Positions 9,591 to 17,764 of a DNA stretch of 64,000 nt are shown here, piece by piece. How positions within the stretch are numbered: position 1 is the stretch's first letter; each line of letters begins with the position of its first letter. The DNA comes from CAZGVW01 sp964529265 (GTDB lineage Bacteria > Planctomycetota > Phycisphaerae > Phycisphaerales > UBA1924), in the NCBI GenBank assembly GCA_964529265.1, contig CAZGVW010000120.1, forward strand, positions 19,647-83,646, in the 5' to 3' direction. The notes under the pieces were generated by a model. That model was not told where the DNA came from, did no database searches, and worked only from the letters and a program-made list of their open reading frames with translations. The position numbers and the translations under genes are program-made.

Positions 9591-9757
9591 GAACGCAGAG
9601 GAGCGCAGAGGGGCGCGGAGGGGATGCGCGGCGGATGGTCGCACAGCATCCGGAGTGCGCCTTGCGATGTGCGCTGTTCACGTCGAACCGCGGAGGCGCA
9701 ACTCGCGCGCCTCCTCCACTCTGTGTTCCTCTGCGCTCCTCTGGGTTCCCGTCTTCC
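9591..9757. repeat. Gene-less copy of the GCAGAGGAGCGCAGAG inverted-repeat element
   Basis: Left arm 9591-9624 repeats AACGCAGAGGAGCGCAGAGG; right arm 9711-9757 contains the reverse complement TCCTCTGCGCTCCTCTGGGTT. The 86 nt between the arms has no plausible gene. It is the same family as the arms around the GxxExxY gene 1 kb upstream and resembles a MITE or a deleted copy. It fills the gap between the DUF58 gene and the following BatA-like gene. Confidence 0.6.
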
Positions 9758-9772
9758 CGCGGAGCGAGAGGC

Positions 9773-11815
9773 ATGACGTGGTTGACGCCGCTCATTGCGG
9801 GGATTTCGGCGGCGATCGCCGTGCCGGCGCTGGTGATTCTGTATTTCCTGAAGCTGCGGCGGCGGGATTTGGAGATTTCGTCCACGCTGCTGTGGAAGAA
9901 GGCGATTCAGGACCTGCAGGCGAATGCGCCGTTCCAGAGGTTGCGGCGGAACATTCTGCTGCTGCTGCAGTTGCTGGCGCTGGCGGCGGCGCTGCTGGCG
10001 CTCGGGCAGCCGGAGATCGAGGCGGCGACGGCGCCGGGGCAGCGGACGGTGCTCATGATCGATCGCTCGGCGAGCATGTCCACGGAGGACGCGGACGACG
10101 GGCGCGGGGGGACGATGTCGCGGCTCGAGCAGAGCAAGCGCAGCGCGATCGAGTTCATCGAAACGATGCGCGAGCCGGGCGTGTTCTCGCGAGATGAGCG
10201 CGACGAGGCGATGGTGATCGCGTTCGATTCCGGCGCAGAGGTGGTGCACTCGTTCACGGGCGACAAGATGCGGCTGCGGAGCGCGATCGAATCGATTCTT
10301 CCCTCCGGCGCGACATCGAGCCTGGAGGAGGCGGCGCGGCTGGCGGATGCGTATTCGGTGACGGTGATGGAGGAGGGGCGCGGGCTGGTGACACAGCCGG
10401 GCGCGCCGATCATCATGTGGTCGGATGGGCGGCTGCCGGATGCGGCGCGCGTGAAGGTGAATCCGCAGACCCCGTTCACGTTCCACGCGGTCGGCGCGGC
10501 GGACACGGCGAACGTGGGCGTGACGGCGCTGCGGGCGGAGCGGGCGTATGACAATCCGGCGCGGCTTTCGGTGTTCGTGGCGATGCAGAGCACGGATGCG
10601 CAGCCGCGGTCGGTGGATGTGGAGTTCGCGGTGGGGGGTGTGGTGAGCGCGATTCGGCCTGTGCGGCTGCCGGGGGCCGTGCCGCCGGCGGAGGGCGGGC
10701 CGGGCGTGGCGACGGGCGGCGTGGTGTTTGAACTGGATCGCGCGGAAGGGGGGCTGGCGCGTGTGCGGCTGCTCGGCGAGGACCCGATGCGCGTGGACAA
10801 CGAGGCGTGGATCGTGCTGCCGCCGGCGCGGCGGCTGGCGGCGCTCTATGTCTCGATGCGCGACACGTTCGTGCTTGAGGCGATCAAGGCGCAGGAGCTC
10901 TCGCGTCTCGTGACGGCGACGCCGGCGCAGTACGAGGAGATGGTGAAGGAGGGGCGCGACGCGGAGTTCGAGGTGATCGTGCTGGATGGCTGGGCGCCGG
11001 AGGTGTTTCCGCCGGGTCGGTACCTGGTGTTCGGGGCGCAGGCGGCGCTGGCGGGGGTTTCGCCGGGGGCGGAGGAGGATGCGCAGCCGCGGATCATCAT
11101 TGACTGGTCGCGCGAGCATCCGGCGCTGCGATCGGTGAGCATGGAGAACCTTTTCATCGCGCGGTCGCGGCCGCTGACGATCGATCGGGAGGCGCAGGGG
11201 GAGGCGCGGGTGCTGGCAGAATCCGATCATGGGCCGGTGATCGTGGAAGCCGCGGCGGGCGGGGCGCGGGCGATCATCGTCGGCTTCAGCGTGATGAACA
11301 CGAACTGGGTGTGGGACCACAACATGGTGGTGTTCGTGGCGTCGGCGTTGCGGGCGCTGGCTGGGGAATCGGCCGCGGTGCTGCAGACGGGCGTGAAGCC
11401 GGGGGGAGCGCTGACGACGCGGCTTCCGGTGGGCGCGAGCGACGTGGAGTTGACGCTGCCGGATGGGTCGGGCGTGGCCGTTTCGCCGGCGTCGGACGGG
11501 CAAGTGAGTTACGGGCCGGTGCGCGACACGGGGCTGTATCGTTTCCGGTGGCGGGGCCCGGGCGGACCGGAGGATGTGGAGAGCGGCGGGCGGATGCAGC
11601 GGATCATCGCGGCGAACCTGCTCGACCCTTCGGAATCGGATGTGCGGACACAGGGCACGCTGGACCTTGCGGCGAGGCAGATCGCCGCGGCGGGGGCGGG
11701 CGCCGCCGGGGGCGATTCCAACGCGCGGCAATCGCTGTGGCCGTGGCTGCTGCTGGGCGCGCTGGCGATCGTGATGCTGGAGTGGTTCGTGTACAACCGG
11801 AAGGTGCACATCTGA
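9773..11815 (+). CDS. BatA-like VWA membrane protein
   Basis: 680 aa from the ATG at 9773 (GGAGCGAGAGG upstream); the open frame upstream of this runs through repeat DNA and is not counted. The N-terminus is the BatA/aerotolerance module: a membrane helix followed by LYFLKLRRRDLEISSTLLWKK, a second helix near 60-78, then a VWA domain with MIDAS DRSAS at 97-101. A last membrane helix (LLLGALAIVMLEWFVYNRK) ends the protein, leaving the bulk in the periplasm. It is the last gene of the MoxR/DUF58/VWA run and a likely MoxR client. Confidence 0.88.
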   Translation: MTWLTPLIAGISAAIAVPALVILYFLKLRRRDLEISSTLLWKKAIQDLQANAPFQRLRRNILLLLQLLALAAALLALGQPEIEAATAPGQRTVLMIDRSASMSTEDADDGRGGTMSRLEQSKRSAIEFIETMREPGVFSRDERDEAMVIAFDSGAEVVHSFTGDKMRLRSAIESILPSGATSSLEEAARLADAYSVTVMEEGRGLVTQPGAPIIMWSDGRLPDAARVKVNPQTPFTFHAVGAADTANVGVTALRAERAYDNPARLSVFVAMQSTDAQPRSVDVEFAVGGVVSAIRPVRLPGAVPPAEGGPGVATGGVVFELDRAEGGLARVRLLGEDPMRVDNEAWIVLPPARRLAALYVSMRDTFVLEAIKAQELSRLVTATPAQYEEMVKEGRDAEFEVIVLDGWAPEVFPPGRYLVFGAQAALAGVSPGAEEDAQPRIIIDWSREHPALRSVSMENLFIARSRPLTIDREAQGEARVLAESDHGPVIVEAAAGGARAIIVGFSVMNTNWVWDHNMVVFVASALRALAGESAAVLQTGVKPGGALTTRLPVGASDVELTLPDGSGVAVSPASDGQVSYGPVRDTGLYRFRWRGPGGPEDVESGGRMQRIIAANLLDPSESDVRTQGTLDLAARQIAAAGAGAAGGDSNARQSLWPWLLLGALAIVMLEWFVYNRKVHI

Positions 11816-12025
11816 GAGGGCTGCGAGTCGGGCAGGCCGGGGGGAGGCCTGGGGCGCGGCGGAAGTCGCCGAATCGGCAGGGATTTGGCACGGGAGTAGC
11901 ACGATTGTCGCTGGTCCGGTGATCCGGCGACGGTTCCGGCTGATTGGCGCGTCAAGAATGATGAGCCGCGGAAGGCCGCCTCGGGGAGGCTGCGCCTTCG
12001 CGCCGGCCCTCAGGGAGATCCGCCT

Positions 12026-13552
12026 ATGCAGTGCTGTCTGTCCACCGCGCGGAGCGGCAAAGTTCTTCTGATCGCTCTTGCCTTCATCATGGCCGTGATT
12101 TCGGCGCCGGCGGCGGAAGCCCAGGCGCAGACGCGCGGGGCGTACACCGATTCGCCGGAGATGCCGAGTACGCCGATGGGCCGCCGGGCGATGGAGGTGA
12201 TCGATGCTCTGAACACCGGCGACGCGGGCCGGATCGCGCGGCTCGTGGAAGAGTCCTTCGGCGGCGAGTTCGCCGAACTCCCGATGGAGCAGCATGAGCG
12301 GGTTTTTCTCGACGTGTTCGACCGCACGCGCGGAGTTGATTTCGTCGGCGTGCGATCGTACGACGCCCGTCAGCCGGCGGGCGAACTGGTGGTGATCCTC
12401 AAGTCTCGCCTCACGGACGACTGGCGCGCGATCGTGATGAGCATGGAGCCCGATCCGCCGCACAGGATCATCGGCCTTCAGTTCGCGCCGGCGCGGCCGC
12501 CGTCGTTCGTTCAGCCGGATGCAGGCCCGCTCACGCTCGATGAGGCGGTGCAGCGGCTGGACGCTTTCGTGACGCGCATGGCCGAGGCCGACGCGTTCTC
12601 CGGCGCCGTGCTGCTCGCGAAGGATGGGCGCGTGGTCTACGAGCGCGCCGTGGGCGAGGCGAACAAGGCCTGGAAGACGCCGAACCGCATCGATACGAAG
12701 TTCAACCTCGGCTCGATGAACAAGATGTTCACGGCGGTGGCGATCGCGCAGCTCGCTGAGCGCGGGGCGCTGTCCTACAGCGATCCGATCTCGAAACACC
12801 TCGGCGAATCCTGGTTGCCCTCCGACGTGGCCGAGACCATCACCATCGAGCACCTGCTCACGCACACCTCCGGCCTCGGCAGTTATTTCAACGACGAGTT
12901 CATGAGCGCCTCGCGAGCCCGTTTCCGCGAGGTGGATGACTACAAGCCGCTCATCGCGGATGATCGCCCCACGTTCGAGCCCGGAAGCGACTGGCAGTAC
13001 AGCAACTCCGGGTTCATGCTCCTCGGCGCGATCGTGCAGGCGGCGAGCGGGCTGGACTACTTCGACTACATGCGCGAGCATGTCTACGGCCCGGCCGGCA
13101 TGACCAACTCCGATTGCTACGACCTCGACCGCCCCGTGCCGAACCTGGCCGAGGGGTACATCCGCGAACGCGCCGACGGCGGCATCGCTTACCGAAACAA
13201 CCTGTTCATGCACGTCATCCGCGGCGGGCCGGCGGGCGGGGGATATTCCACTGTGCGCGACCTCTTCACGTTCGCGGAGGCGCTGCGGAACGACCGCCTC
13301 ATCAGCGCCGCGTCGCGCGACACCCTCTGGTCGCTCAAGCCCTCATCACCGGACTATGGCTACGGATTCAGCATCGAGGAACTTCCGACAGGAAGGGTCG
13401 TGGGGCATTCCGGCGGTTTCCCCGGCATCAACAGCCTGCTCGATATCCACGTGGACGGCGGATGGACATGCGCCACGATGAGCAACTGCGGCGACGCCGC
13501 GGCGATGACGGTCGGGCGGCGGATGAATGATCTGGTCGCCCGCGTGAAGTGA
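12026..13552 (+). CDS. Secreted serine hydrolase, beta-lactamase/esterase (class C) family
   Basis: 508 aa; GGGAG lies 8 nt before the ATG. Residues 1-36 are a signal peptide (LLIALAFIMAVISAPAAEAQA). A short domain of about 110 residues precedes the catalytic domain with SMNK (SxxK), YSNSGF (YxN) and HSGGFPG (HxG replacing KTG). This triad identifies the serine beta-lactamase-like family that includes D-aminopeptidases and esterases; true beta-lactam hydrolysis is not implied. The 210 nt upstream show no gene and no clear element. Confidence 0.9.
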   Translation: MQCCLSTARSGKVLLIALAFIMAVISAPAAEAQAQTRGAYTDSPEMPSTPMGRRAMEVIDALNTGDAGRIARLVEESFGGEFAELPMEQHERVFLDVFDRTRGVDFVGVRSYDARQPAGELVVILKSRLTDDWRAIVMSMEPDPPHRIIGLQFAPARPPSFVQPDAGPLTLDEAVQRLDAFVTRMAEADAFSGAVLLAKDGRVVYERAVGEANKAWKTPNRIDTKFNLGSMNKMFTAVAIAQLAERGALSYSDPISKHLGESWLPSDVAETITIEHLLTHTSGLGSYFNDEFMSASRARFREVDDYKPLIADDRPTFEPGSDWQYSNSGFMLLGAIVQAASGLDYFDYMREHVYGPAGMTNSDCYDLDRPVPNLAEGYIRERADGGIAYRNNLFMHVIRGGPAGGGYSTVRDLFTFAEALRNDRLISAASRDTLWSLKPSSPDYGYGFSIEELPTGRVVGHSGGFPGINSLLDIHVDGGWTCATMSNCGDAAAMTVGRRMNDLVARVK

Positions 13553-13595
13553 GGATGCGCCGCAACGAAGCCCGCGGCTGCCAACGCCGGAATAG

Positions 13596-16280
13596 TCACG
13601 CGCGTGACGGCGCCACACCCCACACGCGAACCGTCGTGGCGGGCGCCTCGCCGCGGGTCGCCGCCGCCCGTCCGCGCGAGACCTCCTCGTGCGCCTCCCA
13701 GAACGCTTCAAACGTCCGCTCGATCGGGAACCGCTCCATCGCCGCCCTTGCCGCGGCTGACACCGCCCGCCGCCGCGCGGGGTCCGCGGCGAGGCCTGCG
13801 ATGGCGCGGATCCACGCCGCGTCGTCCCCCGCGGGCAGCACAAGGCCCGTTGCGCCGTCATCCACCATCTCGCGCGGCCCGCCGCAATCGCTCACGAGCG
13901 CCGGCAGGCCGGCCGCCTGCGCCTCCATCGCCACCTGGCCGAGCGTCTCCGTGGTGGAGGGGAACGTGAAGATGTCGCTGGAAGCGTAGAGCGAAGCCAG
14001 TTCCTCGCCGTGGCGGAAGCCCAGGAAGTGCGCACCACCCTCGCGCGGCGGACCCAGATTTCGCTCGAGTTCCGCCCGCAGAGGCCCATCGCCCACGATG
14101 ATCAGGTCGGCCCCGACGCCGCGCTCCGCGCACGCCCGCCGCGCAGCGGGCCAGAGCCGCGCCAGAAACCGCACGTTCTTTTCCGCGCTCAGCCTGCCGA
14201 CGGAGAGTACTTTGACACCGCCCGGCGCCGCCCCGGGCGCCACGCGGCGCCAGATCGATTCATCCCGCCGCGACGGATGGAACAGCGACCCATCCACACC
14301 CGGCGCAACCGGTCGTGTCCGCTCCGCCGCGGCGCCGAGGGCCGCGGCCAGGTCCATCGAATCCACGCTGCGCGTCAGCACGAGGTCGAAGCGCGCGTAG
14401 AGCAGCCGCAGCAGGCGCTCGCACAACGAAGTGAGCGCCTCGTCCTCGAACAACCGCTCCACATACGCCGGAAAGTTCGTGTGGCACACGCCCGCGATCG
14501 GCGTGCGCAGAATCGCCGCGGCTGCGGCGCCCGTCAGCCCCACGGGCCCGGGCGTGGAGACGTGAATCACGTCCGGCCCGAAGCGCTCGGCGGCGCGCAG
14601 CATCGCCGTGAAGGGCGGCAGGACGACATCGAGCGCGGGATACCGCGGCAATGGCGCTGCGAGCACGGGCTCGAAGTTGCGGATGTTCGCCGCGCCAGGC
14701 GGCCGCAGCGCGGCATCCCCGTCGGGCGCCGGCCGCCGCGTGGATGTGAACACACGCAGATCGCGTCCCGTCCGCTCCGCCTGCGCCGCCATGGTGCGCA
14801 CGAAGCGCGAGACGCCGTTGACGTCGCTGACGGTGTCGGTGAACAGCGCGACGCGGAGGGGCCCCGTCACTATACCGGCGCCGCGAGTGCGCTCCGCTTC
14901 GCCTCGCGACATGTCATCCATCAGCCCCCGCCCCCGGTTCTGAAGCGCCATCGCCGCCAGCAAAGGCGCCTGCGCCAGCGCCACCGCCGCGGCGCCGATG
15001 GCCGCGTCCGCAATTCCCGCAACATCGCGCCGCTTCCCCGCGGCTCGCCCCGCGCCCGCGAGCGACCGCCCAATCTCCACAGCCGCGGCATCCGCGAACT
15101 CGGCCATGCGATCGCGCGAGACGCCCGACAGCGCGTCACCATCCCCGCCCGCGGCCGCCCCCTCACGCACATCGGGAAACTGCGCCAGCAGCCCCGGCAG
15201 CGCCTCGCGCAGGGCCCGGCTCAGGGCCGAATCGCCCGCGCCCGGGCGTCGCCGCGGCATGCGCCTTCCCACAGCCTCCTTCCACAACTCCAGCCGCGTC
15301 GGCCGCGGCGCCTCGACGCCCGCAAACGCCGCAAGCCGCGAGACCAGCGCCCGCGTCCGTGCGCCGCTGCGCGCATGCCCCGTCCGCACCCAATGCTCCA
15401 CGCCGATGCGCACCACCTGCCGCGCCAGGCTGTCGGGCGTGGCGAAGCGCCCGCCTGCGAATCCCTCGCCGCGCATGATCGCATCGAGAAACCCACACGT
15501 GTCCTGCTCGCGCGATGCTCTGGACCCTTCACCGCTCATCGCCGCGTTGGCCCGCGCAACCCCCGTCCAGGTCCGCCCGATGTTCAGCAGCGCGTGATCA
15601 TCGCTCCCCGCGCACACCCCCGGCGCCTCGAACCCCCACACCGGCTGCGCGCCATGCGCGGCTGACAGGTCCTCGATCCTCTCCGGCGTCAGCCCCGCCA
15701 GGAACCGCTCGAGCGCCAGCGTCTGCCGCTCCGTCGTGTGCGCGCCATTCATCGTCTCGAAGCAGCGGAAGAGCAGCGCGCACCGCTCCAGGCGCCGCAG
15801 CGTGAAGCGCCGGCCCGGCGCGCACAGCGGGTGCGCCAGCGCATGCGCCACACCCCGCTCACGCAGCCACGCGGCGAGCGCGTACACATCCTCCCGCAGC
15901 CCTTCGCGCGCCATCTCCTCGTGCAGCGCCGGCGTCACCCCCCACAACAGGACATGCACGGCGCACTCATCCTCCGGAAACCGCACCGTCGCCTCTTCGC
16001 CGACGATCAGCCGATCGAACCCACGCTCCGCCAGCGACATCGCGCCGTCGATCGTGTCGTGATCGGTGATCGCGACGAAATCCATCCCGCGCGCCCGCGC
16101 TTCGTCATACAGCCGCTCCGGCTCGGTGAACGATTCCGGCGCCCGCGCCAGCCCCAGCCCCGCCGCCCGCGCGAGCCCGGAAGCCGCGGTGTGCGCGTGC
16201 AGGTCGGCGCGGATGCACCCCGCGGCTTCCATCGCCTCGCGTTCCGCCGAGTCATCCGTGTGTCCCGCATCGTGAGGCAT
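13596..16280 (-). CDS. PHP-domain / GT4 glycosyltransferase fusion
   Basis: 894 aa from the ATG at 16280; a longer frame upstream overlaps coaD and is rejected. Residues 22-330 form a PHP phosphoesterase domain with DLHAHT (26-31), ITDHDTID, AHPLC and GSDDHA metal-ligand motifs. A 140-residue helical linker follows. From about residue 470 a GT-B glycosyltransferase of family 4 begins (RVALFTDTVSDVNGVSRF), with SVGRLSAEKN, IVGDGPLR and the nucleotide-sugar site FPSTTETLGQVAMEAQ. PI-mannosyl-type GT4 enzymes are the nearest class by pattern. Acceptor unknown; membrane glycolipid synthesis is inference. It is divergent from coaD. Confidence 0.85.
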   Translation of the reverse strand: MPHDAGHTDDSAEREAMEAAGCIRADLHAHTAASGLARAAGLGLARAPESFTEPERLYDEARARGMDFVAITDHDTIDGAMSLAERGFDRLIVGEEATVRFPEDECAVHVLLWGVTPALHEEMAREGLREDVYALAAWLRERGVAHALAHPLCAPGRRFTLRRLERCALLFRCFETMNGAHTTERQTLALERFLAGLTPERIEDLSAAHGAQPVWGFEAPGVCAGSDDHALLNIGRTWTGVARANAAMSGEGSRASREQDTCGFLDAIMRGEGFAGGRFATPDSLARQVVRIGVEHWVRTGHARSGARTRALVSRLAAFAGVEAPRPTRLELWKEAVGRRMPRRRPGAGDSALSRALREALPGLLAQFPDVREGAAAGGDGDALSGVSRDRMAEFADAAAVEIGRSLAGAGRAAGKRRDVAGIADAAIGAAAVALAQAPLLAAMALQNRGRGLMDDMSRGEAERTRGAGIVTGPLRVALFTDTVSDVNGVSRFVRTMAAQAERTGRDLRVFTSTRRPAPDGDAALRPPGAANIRNFEPVLAAPLPRYPALDVVLPPFTAMLRAAERFGPDVIHVSTPGPVGLTGAAAAAILRTPIAGVCHTNFPAYVERLFEDEALTSLCERLLRLLYARFDLVLTRSVDSMDLAAALGAAAERTRPVAPGVDGSLFHPSRRDESIWRRVAPGAAPGGVKVLSVGRLSAEKNVRFLARLWPAARRACAERGVGADLIIVGDGPLRAELERNLGPPREGGAHFLGFRHGEELASLYASSDIFTFPSTTETLGQVAMEAQAAGLPALVSDCGGPREMVDDGATGLVLPAGDDAAWIRAIAGLAADPARRRAVSAAARAAMERFPIERTFEAFWEAHEEVSRGRAAATRGEAPATTVRVWGVAPSRA

Positions 16281-16379
16281 AAAGCGCCGCCATCCGCCCG
16301 CCGCGGGCCGCTTCGCCCCCGGGTGTGGCGCGAGTATACGAACGGCCCCCGCCGCCCGGCCCGTTCCCCCGCGCCGACT

Positions 16380-16385
16380 TACACT
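16380..16385 (+). promoter_or_regulatory. Candidate -10 of coaD (leaderless)
   Basis: TACACT lies 6 nt before the coaD ATG at 16392 and no Shine-Dalgarno sequence is present, so transcription would begin at or beside the start codon. Confidence 0.45.
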
Positions 16386-16391
16386 CTCTCC

Positions 16392-16964
16392 ATGCCCGCC
16401 GGCGCTCCCACCCACCCTCACATCGCCATGTACCCGGGGTCGTTCGATCCGATCACCTTCGGGCACATGGATGTCATCCGCCGCGGACGCCGCCTCTTCG
16501 ATCACCTCGTCGTCGCCGTCGGCCGCAACCCGGGCAAGGAGCACCTCTTCTCCGCGGATGAGCGCATCGAGATGGCCCGCGCCCTCGTCGCCGACATCGT
16601 GCGCGAGGCGCCTGGTGACGCGAAAGTCGATGTCAAGGCCTTCTCCGGCCTCACCGTCGATTTCGCCAGGTCCATCGGCGCCACGGCCATCCTCCGCGGC
16701 ATACGAAACCTTTCCGACCTCCAGAGCGAAGTACAGCAGGCGCTCACCAACCGCGAAGTCGCCGGGCTGGAGACCGTCTTCGTCGTCGCCGGCCAGAGCT
16801 TTGCCTACACCAGTTCCAGCCTCATCAAGCAGATCACCGCGATGAGCGAGCATCCCGAAGCGCTCGCGACGATGTGCCCGCCGCTCGTTGTCTCGCGCCT
16901 CATGGCGAAGCGCCAGGAGATGCCGCCCTCGCTGGAGCGGCTGCTCGAAGACGGCGAGGGATAG
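16392..16964 (+). CDS. coaD: Phosphopantetheine adenylyltransferase
   Basis: 190 aa. Transfers AMP from ATP to 4'-phosphopantetheine in coenzyme A synthesis. The nucleotidyltransferase motif YPGSFDPITFGH is at 14-25 and the C-terminal SSSLIK (141-146) is the family's ISSTxVR-like motif. An in-frame ATG at 16428 would give 178 aa; 16392 is preferred because the family usually has two to four residues before the first beta strand and because a -10-like hexamer is placed for a leaderless start there. The C-terminal tail is about 20 residues longer than usual. Confidence 0.95.
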   Translation: MPAGAPTHPHIAMYPGSFDPITFGHMDVIRRGRRLFDHLVVAVGRNPGKEHLFSADERIEMARALVADIVREAPGDAKVDVKAFSGLTVDFARSIGATAILRGIRNLSDLQSEVQQALTNREVAGLETVFVVAGQSFAYTSSSLIKQITAMSEHPEALATMCPPLVVSRLMAKRQEMPPSLERLLEDGEG

Positions 16965-16974
16965 ATCCGGTGGC

Positions 16975-17028
16975 GCACGGTGGCACAGGCGTCCCGCCTG
17001 TGTCGCGGCGCAGCCGCGAGCGATTCAC
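16975..17028. repeat. Intergenic repeat, HGGTGVPPVSRRSRE family
   Basis: The 54-bp unit contains ACAGGCG-TCC-CGCCTGT, a 7-bp stem, and a second stem CGCGGC-GCA-GCCGCG. A second copy lies inverted at 32041-32093. It separates coaD from the next gene; read as protein it gives HGGTGVPPVSRRSRERF, a phrase recurring in non-coding DNA of planctomycetes, so it is not treated as coding. Confidence 0.7.
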
Positions 17029-17071
17029 CGCAGCACCGCTGCGAATCCCCAATCCACCCTCACCACCCCGC

Positions 17072-17077
17072 TACGAT
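17072..17077 (+). promoter_or_regulatory. Candidate -10 of the MBL-fold gene (leaderless)
   Basis: TACGAT stands 6 nt before the ATG at 17084; no Shine-Dalgarno sequence is seen. Confidence 0.4.
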
Positions 17078-17083
17078 GCCCCG

Positions 17084-17764
17084 ATGGATGTCCGCGTCAT
17101 CAGCATCGGAGCGCTCGCCGCGCATCCCCTCTGGGGCGAGCGCTCCCCGGTGCGCACCGGGCACGCCACCACCACGCTCATCCGCGCCGGCCAGCGCGCC
17201 ATCCTTGTCGATCCCGGCCTGCCGGCGCCCGCCATCGCCGCCCGCCTCGGCGAACGCTCCGGCCTCGCGCCGCAGCAGGTGACCGATGTCTTCCTCACCA
17301 GTTTCCAGCCCGACACCATCCGCGGGTTGCTCGCCTTCGAGCACGCCACCTGGTGGGTGCATGACGCCGAACGCGAAGGCGTGGGCGTGCCTCTTGCGCA
17401 CACGCTCATGAAGGCCGTCGAGGCCGGCGCCGCGGCTGAGGCCGAAGGCCTCCGCCAGACCGTCGGCGCCCTGAAGCGCTGCCAGCCCGCGCCGGATCGC
17501 CTGGCCGAGCATGTGGACCTGTTCCCCCTCCCGGGCGTCACGCCCGGCATGTGCGGCCTGCTGATTTCACTGCCGCGGAACACCATCCTCATCTGTGGCG
17601 ATGCGGTTCCGACGCTGGAGCACCTTGAGCAGGGCGTTGTCCTGCCGCACAGCGCCAATGTCGAGCAGGCCAAAGCGAGCCTCATGGAGGCCGTCGAAAT
17701 CGCGGACCTGCTCATCCCCGGCCGCGACAACCTCATCGTGAACCCGGGAAGGGCCGCGCTGTGA
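17084..17764 (+). CDS. MBL-fold protein lacking the metal-binding histidines
   Basis: 226 aa. The order of elements is that of metallo-beta-lactamase fold hydrolases: TTLIRAGQRAILVDPGLP, then LTSFQPDTIRGL at 71-82, PGVTPGMCGLLI and ICGDAVP. In active members the second element is HxHxDH and the third PGHTPG; here the three His become Ser72, Gln74 and Thr78, and the GH is GV, leaving only Asp77 and the later GD. The fold is probably kept but a di-zinc site is not. Its stop overlaps the GTG start of the next gene (GTGA). Confidence 0.75.
   Translation: MDVRVISIGALAAHPLWGERSPVRTGHATTTLIRAGQRAILVDPGLPAPAIAARLGERSGLAPQQVTDVFLTSFQPDTIRGLLAFEHATWWVHDAEREGVGVPLAHTLMKAVEAGAAAEAEGLRQTVGALKRCQPAPDRLAEHVDLFPLPGVTPGMCGLLISLPRNTILICGDAVPTLEHLEQGVVLPHSANVEQAKASLMEAVEIADLLIPGRDNLIVNPGRAAL

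Noticed and set aside
9506..13213. Very long open frame on the minus strand (over 1200 codons)
   Set aside because: It lies antisense to the BatA-like and serine hydrolase genes, is rich in Arg/His/Pro and has no motifs; a typical by-product of high GC.
12026..13552. Antibiotic-resistance beta-lactamase
   Set aside because: The SxxK/YxN/HxG set is shared with esterases and peptidases; nothing specific to lactam hydrolysis is seen.
15738..16391. Upstream extension of coaD
   Set aside because: Antisense to the PHP-GT4 gene; CoaD homology begins at 16428.
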